This document shows, piece by piece, positions 17,401 to 28,000 of a DNA stretch of 64,000 nucleotides (position 1 is the stretch's first letter; every line of letters starts with the position of its first letter). A program made the position numbers and the translations under genes. Below the pieces are notes generated by a model. It searched no databases, was not told the origin of the DNA, and saw only the letters and a program-made list of their open reading frames with translations. This DNA is from Psychrobacter sp. UBA5136 (GTDB lineage Bacteria > Pseudomonadota > Gammaproteobacteria > Pseudomonadales > Moraxellaceae). The DNA is taken from contig NZ_DHYG01000032.1 of assembly GCF_002414005.1 (NCBI RefSeq), positions 63,768 through 127,767 on the forward strand, written 5' to 3'.

Positions 17401-19074
17401 ATGTCGATGTTCAGTATAGAACCCGTTAACTTATCATTGAGCTTAACACTCGGACTCACCTTAGGTCTTAGTGGCTGCCAAAGTTTACCAAAACAGCCTC
17501 ATTTACCTGAAAGCCAAGCATTATCAGCGCGTATTGATGCCTTATACCAACAAGATAGCGGCCAAAAAAACAGCCATCGAAAAGGCAGCAGCCAAGAAGA
17601 TAGCACCCATTCCAATGCAAACACTGAGCGCACGGATTTGGTAGCGGCCATCAGTGAACAAAACGAGATTCACCCTGATTTATCTGGCTATCATCCGATT
17701 GTGACGGGCGCCAACGCTTTTGCTTCGCGCAGTATTTTGACCAGCATGGCCACGCGTAATATCGACGCGCAATATTATATCTGGCACGACGACCAAGCCG
17801 GACAGCTGATGCTAAAAGACTTGTGGGATGCGGCCGAGCGCGGTGTTATCGTTCGTTTGTTATTGGATGATTTTAATAATAGCGGCAAATTTGATCAGCA
17901 TTTATTGCGTTTTGCCAGTCACCCAAATATCGCGGTACGCATTATCAATCCTTTGATGTATCGCAAATTTCAAACCTTAAATTACGTCACCGGTCTACCG
18001 CGTATCAATCGGCGCATGCACAATAAAAGCATGACCTTTGATAAGCAAATCACCATTATTGGCGGGCGTAATATTGGCGATGAATATCTAAGCAATGATA
18101 CAAACAGCCAATTTGCGGATTTAGACGTTTTACTTATCGGTAAAGTCGTCGCCGACATCGATAATAGCTTTGCAAGTTACTGGTCGGCGCCCATCTCCTT
18201 TGATATCGAAACCCTAGCGACCCTTGATAAGGGCGAAACCACTGACTTCTTAGAGGGTTTAGACAAACTAAGAGATGATGAGAAAAACAACAGTAAAAGC
18301 AGCTTGGACGTCTATAAAACCGCCATCGAAGACTCTTCTATTGATAGCGATTTAATCAATAAACGCGTGCCTTTTCGCTGGACGGACATGCAGTTTTTAA
18401 GTGATGACGTGGGCAAATTGACCAAAACTGTCCCAGCGGATACCAATTTGGTGCATCAGCTGCGCACCTTGTTAGGTAGCCCGACCAAGCGTTTGACCAT
18501 CATCTCATCTTATTTTGTCCCGACCAAAGACGGGGTTAATACGTTGGTCGAGTTGGCTAAAGCGGGGATTGATATCAAAATTTTGACCAATTCATTCGAT
18601 GCTACCGATGTGACCGCCGTACATTCTGGCTACAGTCAGTGGCGCCCTAGTTTATTGCGTGCTGGGGTAAAAATCTATGAGCTAAAATCGACCGCTTCTG
18701 AAGAAAAACGCGAAAATAAGCTTTGGAAAGCGCGCAGTCAATCGTCCACCAGCTTGCATGCTAAAACCTTTGCTGTTGATGACTACCAAGTATTTATTGG
18801 CTCATACAATGTTGATCCGCGCTCTGCAAACATCAATACAGAGATGGGTGTAATTATCAATGATGAAGAGTTGGCAAAACAATTGCATAGTGCGCTTAGC
18901 GATGACTTATTAAGCCAAGCTTACGAAGTTCAGCTGTTAGAAAACGGCAATTTGCAGTGGCTGACCGAAGAAGATGGTAAAAAAGTCATTTACGATTCAG
19001 AGCCGCGCGTCGATATCAGTGATCACGTTTGGCTAGCTATTATGTCATGGCTACCTATTGATTGGTTACTGTAA
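17401..19074 (+). CDS. Phospholipase D family lipoprotein, cardiolipin-synthase-like
   Basis: 557 residues with two HKD motifs: HNKSMTFDKQITIIGGRN and HAKTFAVDDYQVFIGSYN (H-x-K-x4-D each). The N-terminus ends in GLSGCQ, a lipobox, so a lipid-anchored envelope location is likely. The arrangement and the closing part (SEPRVDISDHVWLAIMSWLPIDWLL) resemble ClsC/YmdC-type enzymes, which make cardiolipin from two phospholipids. A Gln/Ser-rich linker of about 40 residues follows the anchor. The start is 17401 or the in-frame ATG at 17407; AAGG lies upstream. Family firm, product inferred. Confidence 0.85.
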   Translation: MSMFSIEPVNLSLSLTLGLTLGLSGCQSLPKQPHLPESQALSARIDALYQQDSGQKNSHRKGSSQEDSTHSNANTERTDLVAAISEQNEIHPDLSGYHPIVTGANAFASRSILTSMATRNIDAQYYIWHDDQAGQLMLKDLWDAAERGVIVRLLLDDFNNSGKFDQHLLRFASHPNIAVRIINPLMYRKFQTLNYVTGLPRINRRMHNKSMTFDKQITIIGGRNIGDEYLSNDTNSQFADLDVLLIGKVVADIDNSFASYWSAPISFDIETLATLDKGETTDFLEGLDKLRDDEKNNSKSSLDVYKTAIEDSSIDSDLINKRVPFRWTDMQFLSDDVGKLTKTVPADTNLVHQLRTLLGSPTKRLTIISSYFVPTKDGVNTLVELAKAGIDIKILTNSFDATDVTAVHSGYSQWRPSLLRAGVKIYELKSTASEEKRENKLWKARSQSSTSLHAKTFAVDDYQVFIGSYNVDPRSANINTEMGVIINDEELAKQLHSALSDDLLSQAYEVQLLENGNLQWLTEEDGKKVIYDSEPRVDISDHVWLAIMSWLPIDWLL

Positions 19075-19180
19075 GTAGTCAATACTTTTATCTGACCATT
19101 TTTACACGACAAGTTTTATGCAATAAGCTTTATTTAGCCATTTTAATAAACCCTCCTTTTATGTGGATGCGTGATCTATT

Positions 19181-20482
19181 ATGCCTTCTCGTTCTCGATA
19201 TGCCTTGATGTCTTCTAAAGATAGAAATGCCGTACTGTTTATCTGCTTTAGCAGCGCAGTCGCGTTTTTTGATTTTTTGATTTATTTATATCTTGCTGAT
19301 ATCATCGCCGCCACCTTTTTTCCTGCCGATAGCAGCGCAGCGATGGCAAAAATACAAGGGCTTGGGCTTTTTGCGATTGGGTATTTAGCACGTCCTATTG
19401 GCGGTGTGATCTTTGGCCGCTTTGGTGATATCAAAGGGCGAAGACCCATCCTATTGATCAGTATTTTGGTGACCGCTGCAAGCTTATTGGCGATGGCATG
19501 CTTGCCGACCTATGCGCAGTGGGGCATGGTCGCGCCCGCCTTATTTATTACCTTACGCCTCATACAAGGGATGGCATTTGGGCTGTTTGCGCCACTGGCT
19601 TGGGTTTTTGTATCAGAGCACGTGCCGCGCCAATATTTGTCAGTTGCCTGTAGTTATGTGACCGCAAGCTTTTTTGTCGGCGTGTTATTTTCCAATGCCT
19701 TTTTTCTGTGGCTAACCAATACCTTGACCACCGAACAGCTGGCCGGCTATGGTTGGCGGCTACCATTTTTCGTCGCGGCAATCCTAAGCGTGCTTCCTCT
19801 ATTGGCATGGCGCTGGATAGATGAATCGCCATTTTTTATTGCGATGAAAAAAGCAAAGCCGCGTGATTATATTGCCAAGCCCTTCACCTTGCTCTTTAAA
19901 CACTGTAAACACTCTATTTTTATTGGCTTGGTTCTCACCTTTATCATAGCCAGTATTACAACCGTTATCATCCTATTACTACCCGATTTAATTGAGCTGC
20001 GCTTTACCTTAGATAATGATTTATTTGGCTTTTCGCACAGCTTAGGCATTGTATTTATGATTCTTGGCTGTGTGTTTTATGGCCTCATATCTAACCATCA
20101 AAACTTTGGTAAAGTGCTGGCCATCGGTTCTATTTTACTGATTGCGCAGATGTTTGCGTTCTTTTACCATCTGCAAGCAAGTGGCGATTACATCCTTATT
20201 ATGTATGCGCTTTTGGGCTTTTGTGCTGGCATTGTGGGCATGGTACCTGCCATCTTGGTGCAACTATTTCCAACCAATGTACGGCTGACGGGCATGGCTT
20301 TTTGTTATAATGTCGCCTACGGTATTGTTGGGGTGCTGGTGCCTTTTGGGCTCGGTTACGCCACTTTATATATCAGTTTTTCGCCTGCGCTGTACATTGC
20401 CTTTATCGGTTTTATCGGCATTATCATGGGGCTTTATTTTTATAATTTGCCTGAATTCAAAAAAATTAATGAGATCATTTAG
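19181..20482 (+). CDS. MFS transporter, metabolite:H+ symporter type
   Basis: 433 residues with about 12 hydrophobic segments. The loop 2-3 signature GRFGDIKGRRPILL and YLARPIGGVIFG are typical of the MHS family (ProP, KgtP, ShiA relatives), which import osmolytes or organic acids with protons. The second-half motif WRLPFFVAAILSVLPLLAWRWIDESP fits the same group. No ligand can be assigned. It follows the phospholipase-D-type gene by about 100 bp and may be co-transcribed. Its 3' flank holds a short tandem repeat. Confidence 0.87.
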   Translation: MPSRSRYALMSSKDRNAVLFICFSSAVAFFDFLIYLYLADIIAATFFPADSSAAMAKIQGLGLFAIGYLARPIGGVIFGRFGDIKGRRPILLISILVTAASLLAMACLPTYAQWGMVAPALFITLRLIQGMAFGLFAPLAWVFVSEHVPRQYLSVACSYVTASFFVGVLFSNAFFLWLTNTLTTEQLAGYGWRLPFFVAAILSVLPLLAWRWIDESPFFIAMKKAKPRDYIAKPFTLLFKHCKHSIFIGLVLTFIIASITTVIILLLPDLIELRFTLDNDLFGFSHSLGIVFMILGCVFYGLISNHQNFGKVLAIGSILLIAQMFAFFYHLQASGDYILIMYALLGFCAGIVGMVPAILVQLFPTNVRLTGMAFCYNVAYGIVGVLVPFGLGYATLYISFSPALYIAFIGFIGIIMGLYFYNLPEFKKINEII

Positions 20483-20489
20483 GAAACGG

Positions 20490-20549
20490 CTGTTTAGCGT
20501 ATTATCGTTTGATAAATTACTGTTTAACAAATTATCGTTTAGCAAATTA
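20490..20549. repeat. 30-bp tandem repeat x2 made of related half-units
   Basis: The 30-base segments 20490-20519 and 20520-20549 are near copies, each built of a CTGTTTA-x-x-x-ATTA half and a CGTTTx-x-x-AAATTA half; a further partial half follows. It starts 7 bp after the transporter stop codon. AT-rich, non-coding, no terminator-like pairing. Confidence 0.75.
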
Positions 20550-20739
20550 CGGTTTAATTTGACAACTATTTAATTTGCCCCTATCCTGCTTTCCCATTGA
20601 TTTTCCTATCATTTAGCCTATATAAACTTATTAATAAAAAGGCGTCATGCATTTATAGCGTGGCGCTGATCTATTGTCACTTAAAACACTTTTAAAAATG
20701 CACTTAAAAGTTTATGCATAATAAAGAGGCTTAACCCTA

Positions 20740-21711
20740 ATGGTTGATATGACCGATAAACGACTTTCTGTTGCGCCCATGATAGATTGGACGACGACCG
20801 ACTACCGTTACTTTGCGCGGCTGTTTAATCCGCACGTTTATCTTTATACCGAGATGATTAGCACCGGTGCGCTGATACATGGCAATCGCGTGCGGCATCT
20901 GCGCTTTGATAAGCTTGAGCATCCGCTGGTGCTACAACTGGGCGGCGCAGATATCGCCGAGATGTCCCAATGTGCCAAGTTTGCGCAGCAGCACGGCTAT
21001 GATGAAGTCAATATTAATGTGGGGTGTCCATCCGATCGCGTCCAGCACAATAAAATTGGCGCGTGCCTCATGGCAGAGCCGCATACGGTTGCAGCGCTGG
21101 TTAAGCACATGCAGGCGGCGGTCGATATTCCGGTGACGGTGAAGCACCGCATTGGGATTGATGATTTTGACAGTTACGAGTTTATGGCAGATTTTGTGCA
21201 GACGGTGGCGGCAGCAGGTTGCACACGCTTTATTGTGCATGCTCGTACCGCGTGGCTACAGGGTTTAAGCCCCAAGCAAAATCGTGAAATACCGCCACTG
21301 CGTTATGATGATGTTTACCGTCTCAAACAAGACTTTCCAACGCTTGATATCGAAATTAATGGCGGTATCGAGACGGTTGCTGATATTAAAGCGCATTTGC
21401 AGCATCTCGATGGCGTGATGATTGGGCGGGCGTTTTATCATAATCCGTACTTATTAGCAGAAGCCAACAGCTTGTGGGGTGAACCCATTCCTAAGCGCTC
21501 AGATATTTTAGCAAAACTATATCCTTATTTAGAGGAACAAGTTGCTAAAGGCGAAGCACTACCAACGATGACGCGGCATTATTTAGGATTATTTCAAGGT
21601 TTGATGGGCGCTCGCAGGTGGCGACAGGCATTAAGCGGTAAGCCGCAATTAACGATTGACGATGTTAAACGCGCTGCCGAAGAAGTCTTAGCCTTAAATC
21701 TAGATGCCTAA
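20740..21711 (+). CDS. dusA: tRNA-dihydrouridine(20/20a) synthase
   Basis: 323 residues, TIM-barrel FMN enzyme reducing U20/U20a in the tRNA D-loop. SVAPMIDWTTTDYRYFARL at the start and catalytic Cys96 in NINVGCPSDRVQ are diagnostic of DusA; HRIGIDDFDSYEF and INGGIETVADIKAHL follow. The C-terminal TRHYLGLFQGLMGARRWRQ helical region is also DusA-type. AGAGG precedes the ATG. The upstream transporter is not functionally related. Confidence 0.95.
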   Translation: MVDMTDKRLSVAPMIDWTTTDYRYFARLFNPHVYLYTEMISTGALIHGNRVRHLRFDKLEHPLVLQLGGADIAEMSQCAKFAQQHGYDEVNINVGCPSDRVQHNKIGACLMAEPHTVAALVKHMQAAVDIPVTVKHRIGIDDFDSYEFMADFVQTVAAAGCTRFIVHARTAWLQGLSPKQNREIPPLRYDDVYRLKQDFPTLDIEINGGIETVADIKAHLQHLDGVMIGRAFYHNPYLLAEANSLWGEPIPKRSDILAKLYPYLEEQVAKGEALPTMTRHYLGLFQGLMGARRWRQALSGKPQLTIDDVKRAAEEVLALNLDA

Positions 21712-21740
21712 ACCTTAAACAATATAAGTAATGAGTAAGA

Positions 21741-21799
21741 AATAACGGTTAATTGCTGCATGGCTAACTGATAAAAGCATTTACCAATTAGCCGTTATT
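21741..21799. terminator. Hairpin between convergent dusA and CPBP gene
   Basis: AATAACGGTTAATTG (21741-21755) and CAATTAGCCGTTATT (21785-21799) pair over 15 positions with one G-U. It lies between convergent genes. The T-run is short, so termination is inferred. Confidence 0.65.
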
Positions 21800-21813
21800 C
21801 TATATATAAGCAT

Positions 21814-22602
21814 TTAAGCCACTTGCGCTAAATACTGTGCCATCGCCGCCCCGTTATTAATGACATGTAGTAGCATCGGTAATAATAGCGAGCCTGATTT
21901 AATGCGCGCGTAGCAAAATATCAAAGCCAGTACCACAATAGTGCTGATTTCATAAAGGCCGTACTGCAAGTGAATTGCTGCAAATATCACGCTGGTCACC
22001 AGACTGGCTACTATCGCCCCACCATGCCCTGCATGGGCTGCGTCTGAAAACTGTTCTGCAATAGCCGACCACAACAGTCCGCGAAAGATAAGCTCTTCAT
22101 AAATTGGCGCGACAATAACCATTGCAAATATCAACAGCCATATTGAGCTAACAGACTGATATAAGGGATCGACAAAGACCAACGGTGATTTATGAAGCAA
22201 ATAAGTCAATGCCTGACTGCCAATCATAAATATCAGCAATAACCCTAGCATACCAATGCCTAGCGCCCATGAAAACGGCTTGAGCGCCAAATACTGCCGT
22301 ATATCCCCGCCCCTGACACGTATCAATAAAACGCTGATTGCTACTAACAACAGGCAGCCTATCATGATGGAAATACTGACTACGGTGCCGTTGTTACTGC
22401 CAAAAAAGAAAATATCGCCCATGGTTGCGTTTTTAGCCGCAGGCAATACCAATTTGCCCGCGATATAGACACCGATCAATTGACTGATAAAAAACGCCAC
22501 CACCATTGCTATGAGCAAAAGCAGCGTACCCAAGCGCGAAAATAATGGCGTAGACTTAGGCGGTTTTGCCCGATGAGGCAAAGTCGTGGCATTTTTTAGC
22601 AT
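21814..22602 (-). CDS. CPBP family intramembrane metalloprotease
   Basis: 262 residues from ATG 22602; a TTG at 22617 would add five residues and lacks a ribosome site. About seven to eight membrane segments. The CPBP (Abi/CAAX prenyl protease) motifs are visible: YEELIFRGLLW (EExxxR), FAAIHLQYG and LHVINNG, supplying the Glu and His residues of the predicted active site. In bacteria such proteins process or protect against small peptides or anchor maturation; the substrate is unknown. Monocistronic. Confidence 0.82.
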   Translation of the reverse strand: MLKNATTLPHRAKPPKSTPLFSRLGTLLLLIAMVVAFFISQLIGVYIAGKLVLPAAKNATMGDIFFFGSNNGTVVSISIMIGCLLLVAISVLLIRVRGGDIRQYLALKPFSWALGIGMLGLLLIFMIGSQALTYLLHKSPLVFVDPLYQSVSSIWLLIFAMVIVAPIYEELIFRGLLWSAIAEQFSDAAHAGHGGAIVASLVTSVIFAAIHLQYGLYEISTIVVLALIFCYARIKSGSLLLPMLLHVINNGAAMAQYLAQVA

Positions 22603-22690
22603 AAAGACGTCACTCAAAAGGTGGAGCTACTGCCCACAATTGCTCTAAAAGGTGCGCCAAAATCAACCGTAAGCATTAGCAAAAATCTGC

Positions 22691-23578
22691 TTATTTTGGT
22701 AACTGCTGCTTAATAAGCTCAAGCACTTGACGCGCTACCGATTCTGGGTGCTCAAGCGGGAACATATGGCCGCCGGCGTGGGTTTCGTAATTGATATTAA
22801 GGCGCGATTTGATTTGCTGCGGGAAGCGGCGCTTAAGAAAGATGCTGTCTTTACCGATGATAAGGGTAACGGGCGGCTTTGGTCCACGATTTGGGGTCAG
22901 CCAATACCATGATGGGTTGGTGCGAAAAACCTCAACTTCGCTGGCTTTAGGAATGGCCAATGTTACCTTGCCATCCGCGCGCTCGTGCAGTCCATGCTCG
23001 ATATAACCCTGAAAGCTACGCTCATCAAAATCCTTAAAAAAACCTTTATGGCGCAGCTTATCATAGGCATCTTCGCGGCTATCCCAAACATCACGGCGAT
23101 GCTTGGACACGCCCGCTGGCGAGAGCTTATCCATCAAGCGATTATTCATAAGTGGTAATCTATCGGCCGTTTTCGCCAAATGCCACAGCAGGCTAACTTT
23201 GCCATAAATCCAAGGCGGATCCATCAGCACCGCTTGCGCAAAGATTTCTGGCGTACGGTATAACGCTTGCAACGTACACATGGCGCCAAGCGAATGACCG
23301 ACGCCCACCACTTGACTCACCCCATGCTCCTCGCAAGTATGTTTAACACTATCGATAACCTGCTGCGTCAGACTCTGCCAGTGGTCGTCTACTGGATAAT
23401 CAGGCGTATTACCCAGCATCGGAATATATTCAATGGTAAAAAACTCGGCAAGCGGTGCAAAGAACGGCGCATACACGGCACTTGGCATACCATTGGCGTG
23501 AGCAAAATGTATGACAGGTTTTTGGGTTATTTTAGATTTGGGCAATGCTGCAAAGGTCTGCAAGTTAATGGCACTCAT
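22691..23578 (-). CDS. Alpha/beta fold hydrolase
   Basis: 295 residues. HFAHANGMPSAVYAPFF carries the oxyanion region, GVGHSLGAMCTLQAL the nucleophile Ser, and THAGGHMFPLEHPESVA the catalytic His near the C-terminus. No signal peptide. GAGAG lies 6 bases before the ATG. The family is broad (esterases, C-C hydrolases), and neither sequence nor the SppA-like neighbour narrows it. A perfect hairpin separates it from the SppA gene. Confidence 0.82.
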   Translation of the reverse strand: MSAINLQTFAALPKSKITQKPVIHFAHANGMPSAVYAPFFAPLAEFFTIEYIPMLGNTPDYPVDDHWQSLTQQVIDSVKHTCEEHGVSQVVGVGHSLGAMCTLQALYRTPEIFAQAVLMDPPWIYGKVSLLWHLAKTADRLPLMNNRLMDKLSPAGVSKHRRDVWDSREDAYDKLRHKGFFKDFDERSFQGYIEHGLHERADGKVTLAIPKASEVEVFRTNPSWYWLTPNRGPKPPVTLIIGKDSIFLKRRFPQQIKSRLNINYETHAGGHMFPLEHPESVARQVLELIKQQLPK

Positions 23579-23669
23579 GACAGGCTCTCAGTGATTTAAG
23601 CAGTAATTTAAATAATAATTTAAGGGGCTATTTGAAATAGTGATTATAGTAATCGAAATCTTTATACAA

Positions 23670-23703
23670 TTAAGGCTGAGCATAATCATACGCTCAGCCT
23701 TAA
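23670..23703 (-). terminator. Hairpin terminator after the S49 peptidase gene
   Basis: TTAAGGCTGAGC and GCTCAGCCTTAA form a perfect 12-bp stem with a 10-base loop, 35 bp after the S49 peptidase stop. The T-run on the minus strand is weak. Confidence 0.75.
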
Positions 23704-23737
23704 CAATCATACACATTAAATCTAAAATATAAAGCGC

Positions 23738-24793
23738 TTAGCGCATCTGCGCACTGCCCTCTTCTTGCGGCAACACATCAAGCTTGATGCTTGAACCAAG
23801 TCCCGCGCCTAGCTTCACCGCGAAGCGATCCATAAATAAGCTAAACGGGTCAGTTGGGGTATAATTGACCACGTTATCAAGCTTCAGCTTTTTCTCTAAA
23901 GTTGAGATACTGCCCTTTTTGTCTGCCAAGCCTAGCTCAATAGACTGCTCGCCGGTCCAAAACAGGCCTGAAAACAGTTTGTTTTGCTCAGGATTTTTTA
24001 GACGATCGCCGCGGCCTTGTTTTACCGCATTGATAAAGTGCTTATGGGTATTATCCAATACTTTTTCGACGTGCTGCTCTTCATAAGCGGTAAGCGGACG
24101 TGACAGGCTTAAGATATCTTTATATTCGCCCGCCGTTATGGTGCGGTCTTTGACGCCAAATTTATCCATTAAGCCTTCGATATTATAGCTTGGCATAATC
24201 ACGCCAATCGAACCGACCAAGCTTGATGGATTGACATAAATCTCATCCGCCGCCGACGCAATATAGTAAGCACCAGAAGCGCCCATATCACCAATCACCG
24301 CGTAGAGCTTTTTATCAGGATACTCTTGACGCAAATCCATCATCGTCTGCCAGATTTCATCAGACTGGACAGGCGAGCCGCCGGGCGAATTAATATCGAG
24401 CGCCACAGCTTTGGCATTGCTGTTTTCAAAAGCGCGCGTCAAGGCTTCATTGACATCATAAGCATTGGCAACATCGCCGCTACTAATCGTCCCTTGGATT
24501 TCAACCACCGCCAGATGCGGCTTACTGGTATCAACGCCTTCAAGTCCAGATGGTGTTTTGGTACTACAACCGCGGCCGAGGGTCAAAAATATCAATAATA
24601 TATAACCAAAGGTCAATAGCTTAAAGAAAATACTCCAGCGACGGGCGCGGCGCTGCTCAACCACACTGGCTAATAACGTATTTTCAAGCAGTCGCCACTC
24701 TTGTCCGCTCGGCTGAGTTGGCTGCTGCATCGGCGCTGGCTGATTTGCCGAGTTATCAGGACGTTTGTTAGGGTCTGGTGGCCAGTTGGGCAT
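23738..24793 (-). CDS. S49 family peptidase, SppA-like signal peptide peptidase
   Basis: 351 residues, the short (36K-type) SppA form. A Pro/Gln-rich cytoplasmic N-terminus is followed by one membrane segment (IFFKLLTFGYILLIFLTL) and the protease domain. The nucleophile Ser is in GDMGASGAYYIAS and the general-base Lys most likely in AGEYKDILS; VNPSSLVGSIGVI is also conserved. SppA degrades cleaved signal peptides in the membrane. AGGAAG lies before the ATG. Whether it is SppA or a SohB-like paralogue is not settled by sequence alone. Confidence 0.88.
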   Translation of the reverse strand: MPNWPPDPNKRPDNSANQPAPMQQPTQPSGQEWRLLENTLLASVVEQRRARRWSIFFKLLTFGYILLIFLTLGRGCSTKTPSGLEGVDTSKPHLAVVEIQGTISSGDVANAYDVNEALTRAFENSNAKAVALDINSPGGSPVQSDEIWQTMMDLRQEYPDKKLYAVIGDMGASGAYYIASAADEIYVNPSSLVGSIGVIMPSYNIEGLMDKFGVKDRTITAGEYKDILSLSRPLTAYEEQHVEKVLDNTHKHFINAVKQGRGDRLKNPEQNKLFSGLFWTGEQSIELGLADKKGSISTLEKKLKLDNVVNYTPTDPFSLFMDRFAVKLGAGLGSSIKLDVLPQEEGSAQMR

Positions 24794-25048
24794 ATAACTT
24801 CCTAAGTCAGAAACAATGTAAAACGATAAAAGAGAATATCTAAAAACTTATCGAAAAAATGAGAATTTCTATATAAACGCTTTATAGAGAGCTTTAATAG
24901 AATTTTAACAGAAATCAGATAAGCTACTAAGTATGGTGCTATTTCACTTATGGTTCAATAGCAGAACTGTGACATCGCCTTATATTATAAGGACGTTACC
25001 CTTCAAGAGTAATGTTATTTTATAAGAGTAGCGCCATCAAAATAAAAC

Positions 25049-28000
25049 TTACGGCTCTTCGCTCATCTCCGACGCGGCCTCTAGCAGCTTATTATCATAA
25101 GTGATTATCCCATGGATTTGTTGCTGACTTATTACGTCACTAGATATCTGCGAGGCGCTGTGTCCGACCCATGTGGCGCTATTAATGGCATTACCTAAGG
25201 CATTGTTTAATGAACTGCTTAACGCATCATTTTTATGATTTGGTTCACTTGGACATAGCAGTGACCACATTTGCCAAACACGCGGATGGGTATCGGCATT
25301 TAAAATCAGGCGTGACTGAGCATTTTTGGCTTGATGGTTTGGTGCTTTATGGGTTAGTGTTTTATGGACTGACGCTTGATGGCTTGATGCGAGCATTTGT
25401 ACCTTGGCAGGCAATGCTTTGAGTGGATCAGTGGCATTATAATTCATGACTTGTAAGGGCAGACGGCTATCAATAGCCACTGTACAGTCCCAGACACTGG
25501 CATCGTTTATTTTACTCCAACCCGTCAGGGCTTGTAAGGTTAAATCACCATTTGCAAGTTGCCAAATTTTACCTTGCTCACAGCGTTGGGCGCTAATAGT
25601 TGCAGGATTTTTAGCTTGACTGGTTGTTTGATAAGCGCGCTGCAGCTCAGGCCAGCGCTCACTTTGCCCTGCTTGCCAATATTGAGCGGTTGGGAAACGT
25701 TGACTTAGCTGCGCCACTGTCATTGGCAGCAATGCAGAATCGTTTGGCTTAGCAGTGTTTGATTTAGAAACATGGGACTGCAAAGATTTATTGTCGTTAG
25801 TCTTTAACGGCGCTAATGAAGCCGTCAATGCCGCGCTACTACTTTGTACTATGATGCCTTCTAAGCGCTGAATAGACATGCTACGCAGCTGCTGCTCTAG
25901 GGCCATAGAAAATTTGTTTGCCGTCAGCGTGCTTGGCATGGTTCGAATGCCATAAGGTCTGTGATCTGCTAAAAACAGCCAGCTGACATTTTTCTTATCT
26001 CCCCCTTTAACGGCTGCGTGTTTAACATTATTCTTATGCTCATTTTCACTATTTACCACAGGGTTTTGCAGCAAAGCCGCGCTCACATATGGGTCGCCAG
26101 TCGGTAAGATATAGAGAGCTGGTAGTGTAGTTAATGACTGCTGATTGGCGTATACCGTCATAACCAGCAGCGTGAGCGGCGGTAATGCCAGCCAGCGACT
26201 GATAAGCCCGCGCGGCAATAACCACGGCAACATTGCTATTAAAACCATCAGTAAAATAGCCATATTGATTGGTGTATAGAGCCATACGTCAGATAAATCA
26301 GGTAAAGCCGTTAACCACGTAAGCAGCTCGTGTAAATGAGTAACAACAGCAATCACTAGCGTCCAAATCGCATCTGCCAGCGCAGGCACGATAAGATAAC
26401 AGAGCCCTGCTAATAAATTCAGCGGTACAATCACCCAGCCAAATAAGCCAATGGCAAACAGATTGACGACTAGTCCTAATAATGACGCTTTGCCAAACAG
26501 CAATAACGTAATGGGCAATAAAGCGATAAATAGCCAAAACTGTAGTTTAAATAGGCGTTTAAACCCTAACCAAGCCCGCTTAAGCAAACGTTTATTTATA
26601 TCAGTATTATGATTAGCAGTCGGTGTTTGACTTAATCTTGTCTGACTCGATTGCGCTGAGCTATCTTCATATTTTAATAATAATGCCACGGCTATAAAAG
26701 ATAGCCAGTAACCTGCTTGCCACAATACATACGGGTCAAGCCATGCCATCAATATCGCAAGCGCCAATAATATTCGCATAGTACCAATAGGCAGTAATGT
26801 CAAGCGTATCAAACCGATGGCTAATAACATCCATGCGGTACGGGCAGCGGGCACGTCAAAGCCTGTGAATAACGCATAAATAAAAGCAGCGCTCATCATC
26901 ACCCACCAGCGCACTTGCCAGCGCGGTACATGACGATATAAAGCGGGATAAAAACGGTTAAGTAATAATACCGCCAACCCTGCCAGCACAATCGCTAAAA
27001 ATAAAACGTGCGTCCCTGAGATAGCCAGTAAATGAGAGATACCGGCTAGCTGATATAAATCTTTGCTGTCGCGGTTGATCAAACTGCGATCGCCTGTTAG
27101 CAAGCTCAAGGTGACCGCTTTTGCCTGCTGCTCTGCGGTGGTTTGTGCTGCCCAGCCTTGATAAAAGTGCTGGCGTAGCTGCCAACGTCCTTGGTCTATC
27201 ACGGTACGCAAACGTTGCAGATAAGAGTCAGCGGCCGTAAATGCTATCCCTGTGTCATCAAGCGCAGCGGCTGAAGTGCTAGTCGCTAAGATATTGGCAA
27301 CCCCATCAATGTGTCGCCCTCGCAACCAACGATAACTATCAAACCCCGTCGGATTATTCAGCGCTTGCTCAGAGCTAGCAAGCGGCGCCAGCGTCAAGGT
27401 CATAAATAATTGATCACCGGGCTGCAAATGATTTAAGTCGATAATTTGTGCTTGCTTGGATGACTTTTTAGATTTTCCTTTAGACAGCTTTTCAAACGAT
27501 TGCTTAGAGGGTTTTTTTGGATAGGCATTAAGCAGTACGCGGTATTGTTTGTTTTCAAAATCTTTAGCGTTTTCCAAATCTTTAGCGTCTTCGAGATTGC
27601 CTTCATTTAGATTGTTTTTGTTATTGCTTAGGCTATTATTAAAGTTTCTCCTATGGTCTGCGGCATACTCTACCGTGAGGTTATCCAAATCTTGCGCACT
27701 CAGCTCAGATAATAACGGCGATAGTTGACTGATGGTCGCTACTTGCCGATAGCCACTCTCGCTTGCGACATCGTAAACACTATCACTGATACCTTCAATG
27801 CTAACCAATGCCTGCACGCGCAGCGGTTGTTTTATTTTGCTACTTTCTGCCTGCTGCTGACTTATTAAAGCGAGCAGCCCACTGCCCGTAATCAGCGCTA
27901 GTGCTAACAGTAGCACCAATAAATAATGAGTAAATTTAAAAAGTAACGTAACTGTATAAGAGGGGATTTTAGCGAATTTTTGAACAGAAGGACTTTGAGA

